Notes: generated by a model from the sequence alone, not told the origin. Positions 11,501-26,500 are shown, counted from the first letter of the stretch. The stretch is 64,000 bases of DNA from Phoronis australis (GCA_002633005.1 NMRA01000016.1:223396-287395), one strand, 5' to 3'. A program made the numbers and translations.

Positions 11501-14500
11501 ATTTTTTTTGTCCACGTATGTATGTATGTATGTGTGCATCATCATCTCTGTCTAGTCGTCCAGGCATCTGTACTTCCTAAACTCATTGGCGGATCTTCGT
11601 GAACTATATTCTTGTCATTGGACCTTGATTAATCTGCCTGCATGCTCATAAAATTCCAAGATACCATTGTCTCAGTTGCAACAGGGCTATTATCTTCATA
11701 AAGTGGATCCCTAGGGTCTGTTTTATCAAAGGTTGGAAGTCTGGCCTTGGCTGAGATGATTGTACATGTGTCTTCAATGTTTTTGGCAACCAATTCATTA
11801 CACTGATTTTATCTCAGACAACACTTCAGCAGTTGTTCGGAGCTTTTTTGGAAAAGTCTTTGATTTTGTTACGTGATCGTGCTTTTCTTTAATTGCTTTT
11901 ATCAATTCTTCAAGGAAGTTACTCAGCAACGTAATTAGGTTATGAAATATGTAAAAAAACTCAAAAATACTTCTATTGCCACAGGTCCTTGGTCGAGGGG
12001 GTCGTAGGTCATGGTCGAGGGAGTCGTGGGTCGAGGGGTCGTGAGTCGAGGGGGTTTTAGAACAATCTACGCTTCTGTCTGTTGCAATGTTTCATTCATC
12101 AAAAAAACGTAGCGTTGCCTTTGAAAAGAATGAGGCCACGTCTGCCTTAGCTATGACCGGATAAGACGTCCTCTTGTCAAATTTTATTTGCTTTACCATT
12201 CTCCAACATTATATTTACACTTATCATAGATCTACTTCTGTAGTCGGACACACTCCCAGCTGACTCAGTTTGTGCGTGAAGTGAAGAAGAGCCCATTTGG
12301 TGGAGATACTCGTGTAGTCTCCATTGGATCGCGACAGGTGAGTGCTCTTCAAGAGTGGGGTACAAAAAAGGGGTGTTGGAAAGCTTCCTGCGATGGACTA
12401 CCGTGTCATCCAGGTAGTGGCAAAAGACTCCCATCTGCTTACGCATACAGATCCTCTTGCTTTCTAGATTTTGATGGAGTTAGATAATAGGCTTGCAGTA
12501 GAGCTGGTGCAATCTATTCAGTACAAGTCTTGTGTTCAGGCTGGCTGTCAACTGGGCTCTTGTGTTCTGGCTACTACAGGGTATCATCTGAGGTTATTGG
12601 GCCTGGTTTGAGAGGGCCTTTCATACCAAGGTCAAAGCCAAGTATTTTGGGGGAGTGCTGTTCTATACGAACCACTAGTTTGGGTATTGGCTCAAAGTTA
12701 AAGGCGCAGTTAACTTGGCAATAGTCAATGCCAATAATGTCTCAAGATGTTGTATTTTTTAAAATTCAAATATTAGCATTTTATCTGATTTATTATCCAT
12801 CCATCTATGCAATGCTTCAACTTTAAAAAATCACCTTGACGAAACTTTTTCGGAAAGTCGTCTTACAATAACTTGGGTGACCCATGCATCCATTACGTAT
12901 CTCTTGTCTTGTTTCAAGTCTAGACAACAGTGGTTTCCAATCTAGATATATCAATCTAGTCCGTTGTGAAGTGGTTGTAATCTCTGTTGTCCACGTCACA
13001 ACTCACATGCAAATCTCTACCACGATGAATATATTTAAAAGGTGAACACATCTGTCCCAAAATACTGGTCAACAAATCAAATCCAGTTAATACATCGTGT
13101 TTGAAAAACTGTTTGTGTAGGCATGGAGTTTATCCGGCACATTTGTCTTGCAGTTCTTTCTATTCTTGACATCCTTTGTTTGCAAATGCCTTGTGAAAAG
13201 TATCTTCAAAAATGCTCGATCGTGAACTTGCAACTCGGATCGACACTGTTTTTTCAAACAGTCCTGTTTACCTTGTACATGGACTCAGTTACTTGGCTTA
13301 TTTCAATATTTCAATACGTTGGAGATTGTTCGCTATGACTGGTTTATACAAAATGTCCAACGTTATTTACTGCGAGGAAACCTTGTCAAGAAATAACAGG
13401 TGTCGCATATGTGTATGGATTCATTAATAGATGAATCATATTTGTATTTGAGTCCACACATTAAATATTACCAGCCCATCTTAAATAAAAGTGCTGATTT
13501 TCTGTTAATTAAAACTGACGTGCTACGATTAGGTGATACTCGATTGCACAGCTCTGAGCTGTCAGTAACACTTGTGGTTAGATATCTGATATAAAAGAGC
13601 GACCCTTGGAGATAGTATTAATTGGTTACCTTCATTATGAAATGTCACAGATTTTTTAAATAATTATTATTATTCGTGTATTATTGAAGTCCTTTTTCAT
13701 CGCTGAAACAAGAATGCAAGTGTTATACTGCGCTATTCAAGAGCCACGTATTTTGTGTCATATTCTTACAGATTTTTAGAGGAATCATTTAAGGTCGGTG
13801 CATGATTTATTTTGAAATACTGCTTGACATCAACTTTTGTTTTCAGAACATGTGTGTTAATGACACTGTCAAAAAGTTGGGGTCATTGAGTTTGATAAAT
13901 GATCGTTGCCTGGAGATGCAAAAATCAAAATCAGGTGAGTCTGTTTTGTAGAGTGCTTCTTTGTAGGTTCAAAAGACTTGCGATCCATTTACACAATAAT
14001 GTAGTTTTCAAAAATATATTGTCTGGCACTGCAAGTAATTCACTTTTTAGTGGTCTACTCTTATTGTATGGATTGAACTAAATGTATATCAGTGATCATT
14101 AAAGGTGTATTGTTATTATAATGTTTTTTAACAAATTTGAACATTTATCAAGCACAAAATATTAAATAATAAAATGTTGCAATAGAATGGCTGGATATTT
14201 TGAAATGGCTTCACTATCGATGGCAGTAATGGGATGGGAAGAATTATGATATTACAATCTGTTATTGGGGAACTTGAAATTCACAAGAAATATTGACCAT
14301 GCACCATGATAAAGGGTTTTGTTCTATAAAATTGTGAACGCGAATACATGAATTGATCCTGTAGCGAAAATTGTCGTATGTTCAGTGTTAGCAAACATAT
14401 TCAGATGCACAGTACATTCTAACAATACATTTGGGTTGTGTTGTTGTTAGAAGGTATTCTCTCAACCGTATTCCCTTCTTGGTTCCAAATACCACTGCTC

Positions 14501-17500
14501 ATCCACGGTTTCAGTCCTGTCAGTTACTTGGTGCACACAACACATGTAAGTTCACGTCCTTGCACATAGTTTGGACATGGTAGTGAACCACACTGCGCCT
14601 CCACAATGTAGAACAGTGCTCCGTTGTCATCACTAGTGCCAGAGGGCGCCACCTCCGGTGCCCCATCCATGCAGTCGAACGAGGAGCGTTGATGGTTGAA
14701 ACGCTCCGCGGTGAGGTATCCATTGTATTCCATTGTCCACGATGCGGGACATTCTTTGCGGGCGGGGATCATGACGAGTGAGGCCCGCGGTGCATGACAC
14801 ACAACACATGGTACGTCTTGATCGTGTAAACTGCTTCCCTTAGTGTTAGCGTTTGAGAAGATTTTTGTGTCATATGTCTGATACTCAGCTCCAAATATGT
14901 ACGCCATTACGGTAGATTTCTTCAGCCCATCTTCATATGTGCCCCATTGTGGATTTTGAGGAAGACACAGCTTGTTGGCCCCACCTCCAGAGTGACTGTA
15001 GTGGGAACCAGCTGCGATTCCCTCATAAACAATTTTGGCTGTAGATGGACACGTGGTTCGTCCCCATCTCACGTACACTGATCCACCTGTCCCATTGTTA
15101 TTTTCTGTCGTCTTCACTGTCCCAGTTTGACTTTTGAAATGTTGCAGAATGTCTCGCAGTTCTTCACCTGTTATCCCATCATATCCTGGCGGTCCCTGGG
15201 GTCCGTCCCTACCGTCGCGTCCGTCTTTCCCATCACGCCCAGGAAGCCCTTGGAGACAAGATGTTAGTTGAACCTCGTTGGCACCTGCAGTCCGTTTGAC
15301 CCGTGCCACAGTTTGGTCCCCGCTCTTTCTGTATGTGGTCTTGTTGCTACCATCTCCCACCTCTACTGTGTATGACGGTGCCTTTTGAGCCCTCATCCAA
15401 TGGTGAGTTGCTTTGATCTGTCGCCCATGATCCTTCACCTCCTTGTGCAAGATGTGTTCCCTGTGTCTGACTCGGTGTGTTTCTGCCTTCATGTCGATCA
15501 CCTCTTGTCTCAACAGTCTCACTTCATTCAGCAGGTGGATGACCATCGCAGCACTAGCCACACTGACCACCAGCACTACCAACAGGCTGACCACCAACAG
15601 TACTCTGCTACCATTGCAGCCTCTGCTTGACTGTCCCTCTTGGTATTTTTGACTAGCACCCATCTCCAACTCACTGTACTTCCACTGGACACATTTGAAT
15701 GTCTTATCACTTGGTGTCTGTACTTTTGAAGCATATTCCATTGCTTGTTCAGGGAGGGAGGCAAGGGGGGCTGGGTTTGTTTTTGTTACAACAGCATTCT
15801 CTTAAGGAACCTACCATTAGCTGTACAAGGGACATGGACATGTGCTAGTGCCATGTTATCATCAAGCGTTATTAAGGTCTTAGAAAACGTCTTTTACTTG
15901 CAATTCTAATGCAGTTACTTTCACCTGTGTTGGGAGGGTATGTAATACTATTAGTTATATTTTATCAATCGTAATTATCAGAACCCCTCTGTGTACAGAA
16001 GTAAACAGGATTGACCTATCATCTGTTTTGTTTGTATTCAAAGTACAGTTTTGTATTGGAATTCCTGGATTGATAGCAGGTCATATTTGACTGTGGATAC
16101 TTTTGCAAGCTGCATTGACCTAAACCAACAGAAAACATTTAATTAGACTAAGTGTAAACATGTTTAACAAAAACCCCGCCGGAGCACTTTTAAGACATTG
16201 CCACCATCTACAAGTAAACAGCACTTGGCTGAGATTTGCAAATTAGCCAATTTGAAAATGATTCTCTATTCTCTTAGTTTACCTGAGGTAGTTTGAGTCA
16301 CTGAGTCACTTGAATTTTGTTTGTTATGGCCATATGTTGTTTTAATAATAACACGTCAATGGCATATTTTTTGTTTGTTCACAACCTTACTATTTACCGT
16401 AAGCGAGGACGAGGACGTTCATTTGAGATTACAGTCAATAAAGTCGAGTGTTTAATTTACTGTTTGTGTCATATGACTGCATAGTATGACCTCTAGCTGG
16501 CCTCAAGTCTCCACAGTCTTTGTGAAATTTAATTGCCATGTTCTGATCTCAAGCAGTTTGAGGCGCACAGGTAATGGAAAAATGGAATTAAAAAACTGTG
16601 TTAATAAAAAACTTATCAACAAACAAAATAGCACTTGTGGTGTATCTTAAAATTTACTGTATGTAATGTATCCTGTTACATTATTTGGTGAACATAATAA
16701 AGTACCATTCTTTTTGATAATACTAGAGTAAAGATTTTTTTTTTTTTTTAAAGTATAGGTTTGTTTCCAATTTGTATAGTTTCTTTTAGGTCACAGTTGA
16801 CTTACGTTTATTGTACTTATTCCTTGTAGAGCGCATAGTTTGAAAAATAAGTTACAGTAATAATACTAGAAGTAATACTTGGAATGAAAATATTAGTTAT
16901 AATTACAACAGGTAATGGATAATATCATTAATTCTGGTAAACTGCTTGATGGGTATTTATAAATACATTTATGGAAATTCACTGTAGTTTCCTCTCTCTG
17001 TACTGGGGAATGATATCTGACTAGTTCCTGCGAATATTGCAGTGCCCTCTGTCAGTGTTCCTGGGCCCAACCATGTGGCCTGCGCACGTCTGATGCATCG
17101 CAAATGACTTCAGACCACCTGCACTATTTTTTTTTTTTAAATTTCAGTGATCTTGGAAAACAACAGCGGGGCTCTGGATCATTAGTGGGACCATTTTGAT
17201 CTAACACCACCTTATTCACAAAGGCTGTGTGGACAAAAACGAAGAATCCATCCCAGAATAGACTTAGTGGTGTCAGATTTCATTTTTTTGACTCATGGTC
17301 CAGGGCCCTGGTACACCTCTCCAGGAACAACACAGATGGTGGTGTAATTTTCACGGAAATCAGTGTCGTCATTCGCCAGTAGTTGCTAGTCGATTCTGCA
17401 ATTTCACAGAGAAATTGTATTGAATTTGGAGAGGTTTTAATTTAACCACGATAATACTGGCAAAGTTAATATATTATGTGGACACACCTTGAGTTCAGCC

Positions 17501-20500
17501 ATGAGATCTTGGTAATCAAACACAAGCTTAGTTGAGCCACCCCACATCATTTTTTCAGAGTCTAAAAATGAGGCCAAGAAAAGGAAAACAGTGGGTGCAT
17601 GTCCTTATTATAAACAAGACACAATGAATGAATTAAAGGACCAACTTTTGGTGAGTAATCTGTGAACGTATCATCACAGTAAAGCTTCTCCAATTCGGGA
17701 CGGTGAAAATTTTTAATTTTAATTTTAATTAAAATTGTTTTGCTAAAGGCTTGCCCCAAATTCTAGAAATAGACAATTATAGCTATCCCAAATTCAAGAA
17801 GCACTAGAAAGACAGCAAATTATCCACTCTGTAGATTGAAAACACATTGTCTGAAATTTTAGAAATCGATATCTCCAAAATAGTCCTTTTCCAAATTCCA
17901 GAATCTAAATCTATTTTTGGGTGAGTTTCCATGTACCCAATTTTGTAGATTTTTACCGTTATTTGCTGCAGGGGTTTTAAGGTTACTTGTCCCAGTTGGC
18001 GTGTGTAACTAACCACAGCTTAACAAAAGTCTTATGGCCTTGGCTGTGAAAGTACTTGTTATATTACTCACTATGGGTTTTGAATATGTCAGCCTGGAAT
18101 GAAACGCTATGAGTTAGGATCTTACTCAAAGTGTAATGCGTGTCTCTAACATTTGTATGGTTCCTGGCAAAGTTGTTGAAAATAACGAGAATTACCCCAG
18201 TCCTTGGCAGCTTATAAAGAAATGTGTGTTGATTGACTTGTTCAATCAAACTTTACCATTGGTTTGTTAAATATGTGATCCACATTGTGTAACAGTTCAA
18301 CAATCATTCTGCTAAAATTGTCATTTTTTGTATTTCATGGACTGACTACCTTACATATATGTAAACAAATTTCGACAGGCCTTCACTACAAACCATGCAA
18401 ATAACTAAAAATTCCTGTATGTTCATTCTTGTTGAGAAGTCGGATGGCATAAAAGTTCTCAATTTTCTCCATTTTTTATGGTAAATAGGTTAAGATTTAC
18501 CGTGAAAAGATGTTATTTGCCTTTGCTTATTCAACTACCAGTTGACTGGCAATGATATTGATATTGATATGATGTCCTTGTCACATGCACAGGTGGATAT
18601 CCAAGACATAGAGGAGTTGTCCACCGTGGGTAAGCAGATGAAAGCCTGCCCCTATTACAGTACACGTTATGCAATACCAGAGGCACAGGTGAGATATTTT
18701 TGTACAGGTGTGAAATCAAACTTCTTTTTATTCACACAAATCTCGTTGTACAGTGGAGAACAAACTTGTTCGGTAAACAAAGAGCATTCCAAAAACCAAA
18801 TCCATCCACGAAACTTTAATAACTGTTTTAAAGACACGTTAGGAAGTTATATTAAGGCGAAGCTGCTGTGAATTCTCTTTCCTTGATACAAAATTGGTTG
18901 AGACCACTTGCAATTATGAAGTGGCTCTCAACTTGTTCCTGATCCAAATTAGTGGGGCTTGGAAAGAACCCCTTGTATATTGCCAGTGCTTTAGACTAGG
19001 TTCGATAAGTCGATTTGTCATGGTGCATCGTCTTATGTTGAGATTCCTTGTCCAGAATTCACTTCTTGTCTGCACAATTAACACATTTTATTTTGGCACA
19101 TGGTCTAAATCTAGTAGTTCAACAGAGCACTGGTTTGTAGCCACTTTTATTATGTGCTTCTGTTGCCTGGATGACTTGTGACTGTCAATGGTACTAGCAG
19201 CTGGGATGGCTTTTCCAAGAGAGAAAAGAGACTGGCCGTTTCAACCTCAGCTAAAGGAAAAATTTCAGTATCTGGCTCTTAAATTTCATTAAAACCTACA
19301 GGTTGCTAATTTAGTTCGATAAATATTCTGTCATAAATCAAGATCACTGTTTATTTCTGTCTATTTTGATCATAAATGTCTCACTGACTGTCGGCAAGTG
19401 CTGGCAGAAATGCATTTTGGGAAATATATAACTGTCTCATGACGTCAGTTTGACCTGTCATACGGAATTCCGCATATGGTGAGTGTCAGTCTCACAAATT
19501 TGGACGCCCCACTTTTAAAATCCCAGATGAGTACCTGTCAATGAGTATATAATTTTAAATTAAGACTGTACATTCACGTGTATCTCTTTCAGTTAGTAGT
19601 TCTGCCCTACAATACGCTGCTTCATAAGTCGACACGTGAGGCATGCGGCATCAAGCTAGCTGGTAACGTGGTGGTCATTGATGAAGCACACAATCTACTG
19701 GAAACTATTAACAGTGTATATAGTGTGCAGATCAGTGGAGCCGAGGTGAGGGGGCACTGCAAGTGCCTGGGGGGTGTTAATGTGGTTGTCACTGATAGCA
19801 CAGAATTAGTTGAGTTGAGCTGAGGTGAGGGGGTGCTGTACTGCTATGGGACAGAGGGGTTAAAGTAGCGATCGACCAGGAGTGTGCTCTCCCAAACAAA
19901 TTGTTTATTTCGAACACTTAACAGTTTAAATTTGATCTCAAATTGCTCTTTAATACTAAGCTTAGAAGTCAACTATGGGCTTGTGAAAAGCTGGTTCGAC
20001 TTTTGTTATTGGTTAAATCACGGCTCAATAAGTTTAGTCTTGACCCAGTATTGACCTTGACCTCTGGCAATAACAAGCTGTCAGGTGCTCCCAGGAGTCG
20101 TTTCAAATTTGAATAAGTTGAGACCATCAGTTAAAGTATTAAATCAAAAGAACGTGGACATGAGAACAAAGTGAAACTGTTCAGATTGACTTCTAACTCT
20201 AGTTGTGATACCATATGGTAGTCTCATGTGAGCTGCATTGCTTTGAAATCCATTGTATGGCTTCCATGTTGTCGCATCATTTTCTGCTAAGGGAAAATGT
20301 TATGCCTGTGTAACGTGTATTTGAGATCTGAAATTAATGCGCATTCCAGACCACTATATTCATGTGCCTGTGAATATCATATTTGCATAAAACCTTGCAT
20401 AGCCTGCCATCAGTTACTTATACGTGACACTAGTGGTCTCACTAACAATGCGAATAAATATAAATGCCATTAATGTGCTGCACTAGGAATAATTCATTCA

Positions 20501-23500
20501 ATAAACAGACCAATTATAGTTATTTTATTTTATTGTGTATTCATTAGTATTTATGCCGTGTAAGATAGTATTTTTCATTGTTTAACCAGCCCTGTAAACC
20601 AAACATGTGGTCGGAATGATTTTATTTGTCATCGATATTGGTCTAATTTACTACGTGTGCGCAAATCACATGTGACATGCGTCCATAGGTAACAAGAGCC
20701 CACAGTCAACTGGTGCAATATGAGGAGAAATACAGGAGTCGACTTAAAGCCAAGAATCTCATGTACATCAAGCAGCTGGTGTTTGTACTCAAGTCTTTGT
20801 TGATGTGTCTAGGAGGCAGGCCTGGGGTGGCGGCTGATGAACAGCACAATGATACAGAAGGTGGGTTCACTCTGCATATAGACACATGTAGGATCATTAG
20901 AATGATCTTTTTAGATTGAAAAGCAAAACAAAAGGTCTTGAGAATATGACAAGTGATGAAAATTGAAGGACGAGGGCGTAAAGGAGCGGAGGTAGGGGGA
21001 ACGACTGATTGTACACGTCACGTGACAGAGTAGAGTCTGACATAACATCCAAACTGTTTGGAAGCATAAAAATATGAATGTTATATTTTCTATGGTTTGT
21101 TGTGAGGTTTTTCCACATTCTCTATATTCCTCAAAGAACAACAGAACGATTTGTCTTGAAAAAGAAATGAATGGGCAATGGTCATCATGTGTTTAATCTT
21201 CAATGACAAAAACGAGCCATACTCAAGTTAGCCATGAGTTGTGTGTTGTTTGCAATTTTATTTTGACCACAAGTACTAGTTTTGACCCAACCAGGCATAG
21301 ATGCACCATGCTTGGTGTAAAAGTTGCACGAATAAACCTTTAGTGTTTTTGGAAAGATTTTGTATCTGATGATCTCCATGAAGTTGCAACACAGAGTTTC
21401 AAAAAGTACATTTAGTTTCTGCGCAATACAGCAAAAAATGAAACTTTGTTTTTTAGTTTTCTGATATTCTGTACATTTGTCATGAAACATGCTTTAACTA
21501 GTCTTTGAGTATGGGTATCTAACGTACATCTCATTTGAAATATGTATTAAATGGCAATTGGTTTTGTTCGAAAGTGAAAAATTCTTATCGTAGACCTGTT
21601 AAGTTTCATCACAAATCTTTCTCTTTAATGTGGTTGTTCAGTTTTTCAAGTATGCACTGCAACCCACCCAAGGCATGGGTTGTATATGGCACTATCTTTT
21701 GACTATTTTCAGTGCAAGACAATCGGACAAAATACCGTTTTCCCGTCATGATGGCTAATTCAAAAATACCAGGATGTAACTATTAGGGAAGCAGAATAGC
21801 TAAGTCTCCTTACTAAACTTTCCTGTTAATTCTCCTTCATTCTCGATCATCAGGGGAGACAACTCTGACAATGAATATGGCTTCTGGCAGCCATGATGGA
21901 TGGGAATTTTGGGTCACACTGAATACATTTGACTTGCACTGTATTTCTTGTACTTACAGATGCTGTCCTGTGGACTATAAACGACTTCCTGTTTAAGTGT
22001 CAGATAGACAACCTCAACATGTTCAAGCTGATCAAGTATTGTGAGAAAAGTCAAATCTCTAGGAAGGTTAGTCTTGTGATGCTGTGGCCCGCTTTATCAA
22101 ACGTTGTAAACCTGCTCATAAGCAACATATTGCAAACATGGCGCTGCGTTTTTTAGAAAAACTAAAATGTTACAATGGACGTTAAGTTGATAATTGTTTA
22201 TTTACCACGAAATCTGTTAATGATATGGGTGCAAATTGGAATCTAACGTATAACCATCTTTAATAGCTAAGACCGGGTTTAAATCCTTTAATGTAATTTA
22301 GCCACGGACACCAGGAGTGGATTCTCTAGAGTTTGATGCGTGAATCTCAAGGAGCGCATTAGTTTGATCATTCCTTGCTTATGAAGCGGATTAAATGTAC
22401 AATTTTATCCCATAAACAACCTTCTGTCTGAATGTTTTGTCTTTGCAGCATTTATATCTGAATGTCTTATGACATTTTAATATATGCAAGATACTGACTA
22501 GGCACCTTACGTTGCTATTGTTTCAGCTCCAGGGTTTTGTTGAAAAATACAACCCTAGTGTAGAAATCAAAGTTGAAACGAAGGTCAATGAAACTTCGCG
22601 TTCACGCATCACCCAATTCCTGTCAGAAATCACATCCAACAATGACAAGTCCTGTGTCACGCCAGCTGCGCCTGCTTGTGACGCACCCGAGGAAGACAAC
22701 CAGTGTATGAGGTCCCCTCTCATGCACATAGAGGGATTCATTGAGGCTCTCACTAATGCTGACAAGGATGGCCGGATTGTTATTTGTAAACAAGGTAACT
22801 TCCTGTGTTTTGTGGGTTTAGAGAGATGAGCTGAAGAGGGCACTGTGTGCTTTAGTAGCAGAGTGTATCTAAAGATGGTGTGTTCATATCCCACTTGACC
22901 TCACAGCCGAACTTTTGAATTGGTTTTATTTGTTCTCTAAATGATTGTATTGCAGCTGTAAATTATCATTGGTAAAAAATTGTATAAATCTATTATGTAA
23001 TGTATGGGTGTACTTTGAAAACAAGTTTTACAATATGCAAGATTTTAAATATGTAATGTATATGTAGAATATGTATTATTGAAATAACGTTCATGCACAG
23101 CTTTGTTCTGTGCAGAAATTTTTTCTATAAATGGGAAAACGGTTAACTATTGTATGACTCAATGTGCATTAGATGATGTGCCAAATAAAATGACTTCGAA
23201 TGCTTCATTTTAGTTGCAATTCAACCTTTACCGTGCCTGTGAGACAAATTTTCAATATTTTTAACTAATTTTTGGGCCAGCATAGTGATTTAGTCAGACT
23301 TGAAGTGATTAGGTTTTCACTTGACATTAGATTCTCTTATATTTACATTGCAGGTCTTGTAAGTCGCAGCAGTCTCAAGTTTGTATTGTTGAACCCTGCT
23401 GTTCATTTTGCTGACATACTCCATCAGGCACGGGCTGTCATCGTTGCCGGGGGAACCATGCAGCCTGTGAGTACTCAACTACTCAAGAGAGACATTGGGT

Positions 23501-26500
23501 TGTCCACAAAATGAGAAAACAAAATTGCAGTTGAGACGGTGTTATCAATTTAGAATCACAGGCAATTCAAAGTGTGATCCCGTAGACTTCTGACTGTTTC
23601 TGAGTTCATGTTGTAAAAATAGAAGAAAAATACTTACCCTTAACTCTTACTTTATGACTAAAACATTCAATCAAAATGACCAATCGAGTCAACTTACAAG
23701 TTTGTACTATAATTAGGCGACATGATTGGTTAAGTTGCGAGTTTGATTCTGAGTCAATTCTGAGTTCACATATTGGATGCTGTTCCCAGGTGTTGCATTT
23801 CAAAGGTCTGTCAACACTATGTTTCAACAAGGTTGACTTAATCCGAAGTTGCTATATTCCAACACTTGGTTCTTCATTTGAAACACTGTGTTACATTTGG
23901 TGCAATTCTATTGGAAGACAAATTCTGCCAGCATGTGTTTGTTGACTATAGTTTTCTGTGCCATATGCCAATCTCGAGTATAAATTATCTGACAAGCTCT
24001 TTCACTGTTGATTGTTTTAGGTTTCAGAGTTCAAGGACCAGCTGTTCATTGCCTCGGGTATCAAACCTGACAGAATCCTGGAATACTCATGCGGTCAGTT
24101 TTTGTAAATCGGCATTACGGTTCATGCCAAAAGTAGTTGGAGATTACTTGTTATGGGGAAACATGTCCTGCCATAAATCCATCATGATGCGTCATTCCAG
24201 CTTCGTACAGTACAAACCAAAAGTATTTGACAGACAAAATGACCTGGAATTCTCCATCATGGCAGCTGGACGGAAGCTGAATTTGTCGTCAGAGTAGTCT
24301 CCCCTGATGACCGAAATTGAAGGGAAATAGAGAGGAAAGTTGGTGTTTAGGTGGCTAAGTCATTCAATCCGTAATTAGAATTTTGCCTCAAAAATTTTCG
24401 TTATTAACAGAATCAATTGCCATGATAAAAAAGGGAATTTTGTCTGATTACTTTTTACTCTGATGATGAATCGTAATATCTAATATGAATTTTGCTATAC
24501 GTGTTCTATTTGAAGAGAATATCCCTGATATTGCTTTTGTGACGAGGTTGAGTACTGTGGGGTCCCTTGGTGACAATTTAGACTTTCCTTGTGCATGGAT
24601 CTATCAGGTTCCTTGATGGATGTTCACGAAATTTGGCGCATAAGTTTCTGTCAATGAGGAGACAGCCCTTGCCTTGTCTCAGATGAATTTGACTCATTTT
24701 CTGCCCCCTAGTGGCCTTTATTACATAGTACTAATATTAAACACCTCTTAGATGCAGTTTTTTGTGCAGTCATTGGCACATTTCAATGCTTTGTGTTGCT
24801 TGTGTTTGGTTATTATGAGAACATGTTCAATGCAAACTTCATATAAGGTATCTGTCTTGGATACTCCATTATTTTAGCTTAATAAAAATACAATTACCTG
24901 ACAGTAGGGTACCCTGTATAATACTATCACACCCACCTCTCACCCTAACCTATCTTCAGGTCATGTGATTCCACCCGACCATCTCTTGCCCATCTCATTA
25001 TCAACTGGGCCTACTGGAGTCAAGCTGGACTTTACATATCAGTCAAGGAAAGACAAGAACACAGTAAGAGACTGTTTGTGTGTGACTGCTGTAAGAGATT
25101 CTAAATGGCCTGCTAAGCAGCTACCACTAGTTTTTACATGGGTCATCGTCACAATGTGTGATTGATTTAAAATTTGCTCTGATTGAAAGGGAAACCTGCG
25201 TTCATTATATTCATACCAGTCCTCCCTTGATTTGAAATGTTTTCAATGTTTAACTCTTCCCCGAGTTGATAAAAGATCAGTGGAGTTGCAGTTGATCCAT
25301 GAACTACTCTAGCTTTATTTTATAAAGTTTAGTTTTGTAAGCACTGTGTGTTGTAAGATCATCACCTATGCATGGTGGTGACCTCTACTGGCACTTTTCT
25401 GTCGTCCTTGCTTTTTATTTAATTTGGAAGAATTCAGTTGTATTGTTGCCACTACTTCGTTGATGATAAACTCATCACCTAGGCAACACAATGCAGACCA
25501 AGTAAATATCTACCTGTTGTCACTTCCGTATTCATTTTAGCCTAAGTAGCTCTGCTGACAATCTCTCCTGTGATGAGGTCATCGCCTAGGCAATGCAACG
25601 ACTCTGCTCATTTCTGTCCATTATCACCTTTCGTTCGTTTTAGCTAGATGAGCTTGGTCGTGTGATGACCAATGTCTGCTGCACTGTTCCTGCCGGGGTC
25701 GTGTGTTTTGTACCATCCTACGACTATGCCCAGACTGTGTATACCTACTGGGAGTCAACGGGCTTCATCAACCGCATGTCAGCAAAGAAAAAGGTATGAT
25801 CGTAGCCTCTGAGATATTATGCAGCTCGTGTCACAAACATGCTAGGCGCTTCTGGACTTGGCTACGTTGTGGGTGGCCATGTAAATTTGCCCAAACATAC
25901 ATGTAGGAAATTCATGTTTTCATCCCCCAACCACCTTCAAGTTCATCCTGTCACCACCAGTTTAACCCCCAGTTTCACTGCTGGGGTTATCTCGTTCGTG
26001 TTCCAGTTCTGCTGCCTTGGTGGCGTTTAATAGCAAAGCAATTTGTATTTGGTGTCATTTTAAAATGTTTTGCAATATAATCCTGAGCTACCGATTTTGT
26101 TGAATTCTGAGATACGATCAAGGAACTACTTTTCTGTATCAAACGCATGTTTGATATGAAAGTCTGAAAGAAATGCAACCGTGAAATGCAGTTCAGCTAT
26201 GTTAAGTCATGCTTTGTCCTTTTTCAAATATTTTTGCTTATCACTTATCTTGATACAATAACCACTGGTAGAATCATATACATCTATTAAAAGAATACCA
26301 CACCCGGTTTTGGCCTATTAACAAATATTAAAAATGACTTTCCCATCCAGTTCACTGAAACAAAATGATGCTCCATAACTCTCGACAACCTTTAAAAGTT
26401 AGGAGGAAAATTTGAAAACTCCTTTCAATATACGCGAGCAAGCCCGACCTACGCTTTTAGCGACTTAACGGCAACTGTCGGAAAAGACCACCCACCAAGG

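Noticed and set aside
15385-15652. Plus-strand frames within the collagen-like gene
   Set aside because: Short antisense frames with no family resemblance; the 405-codon minus frame has clear domains.
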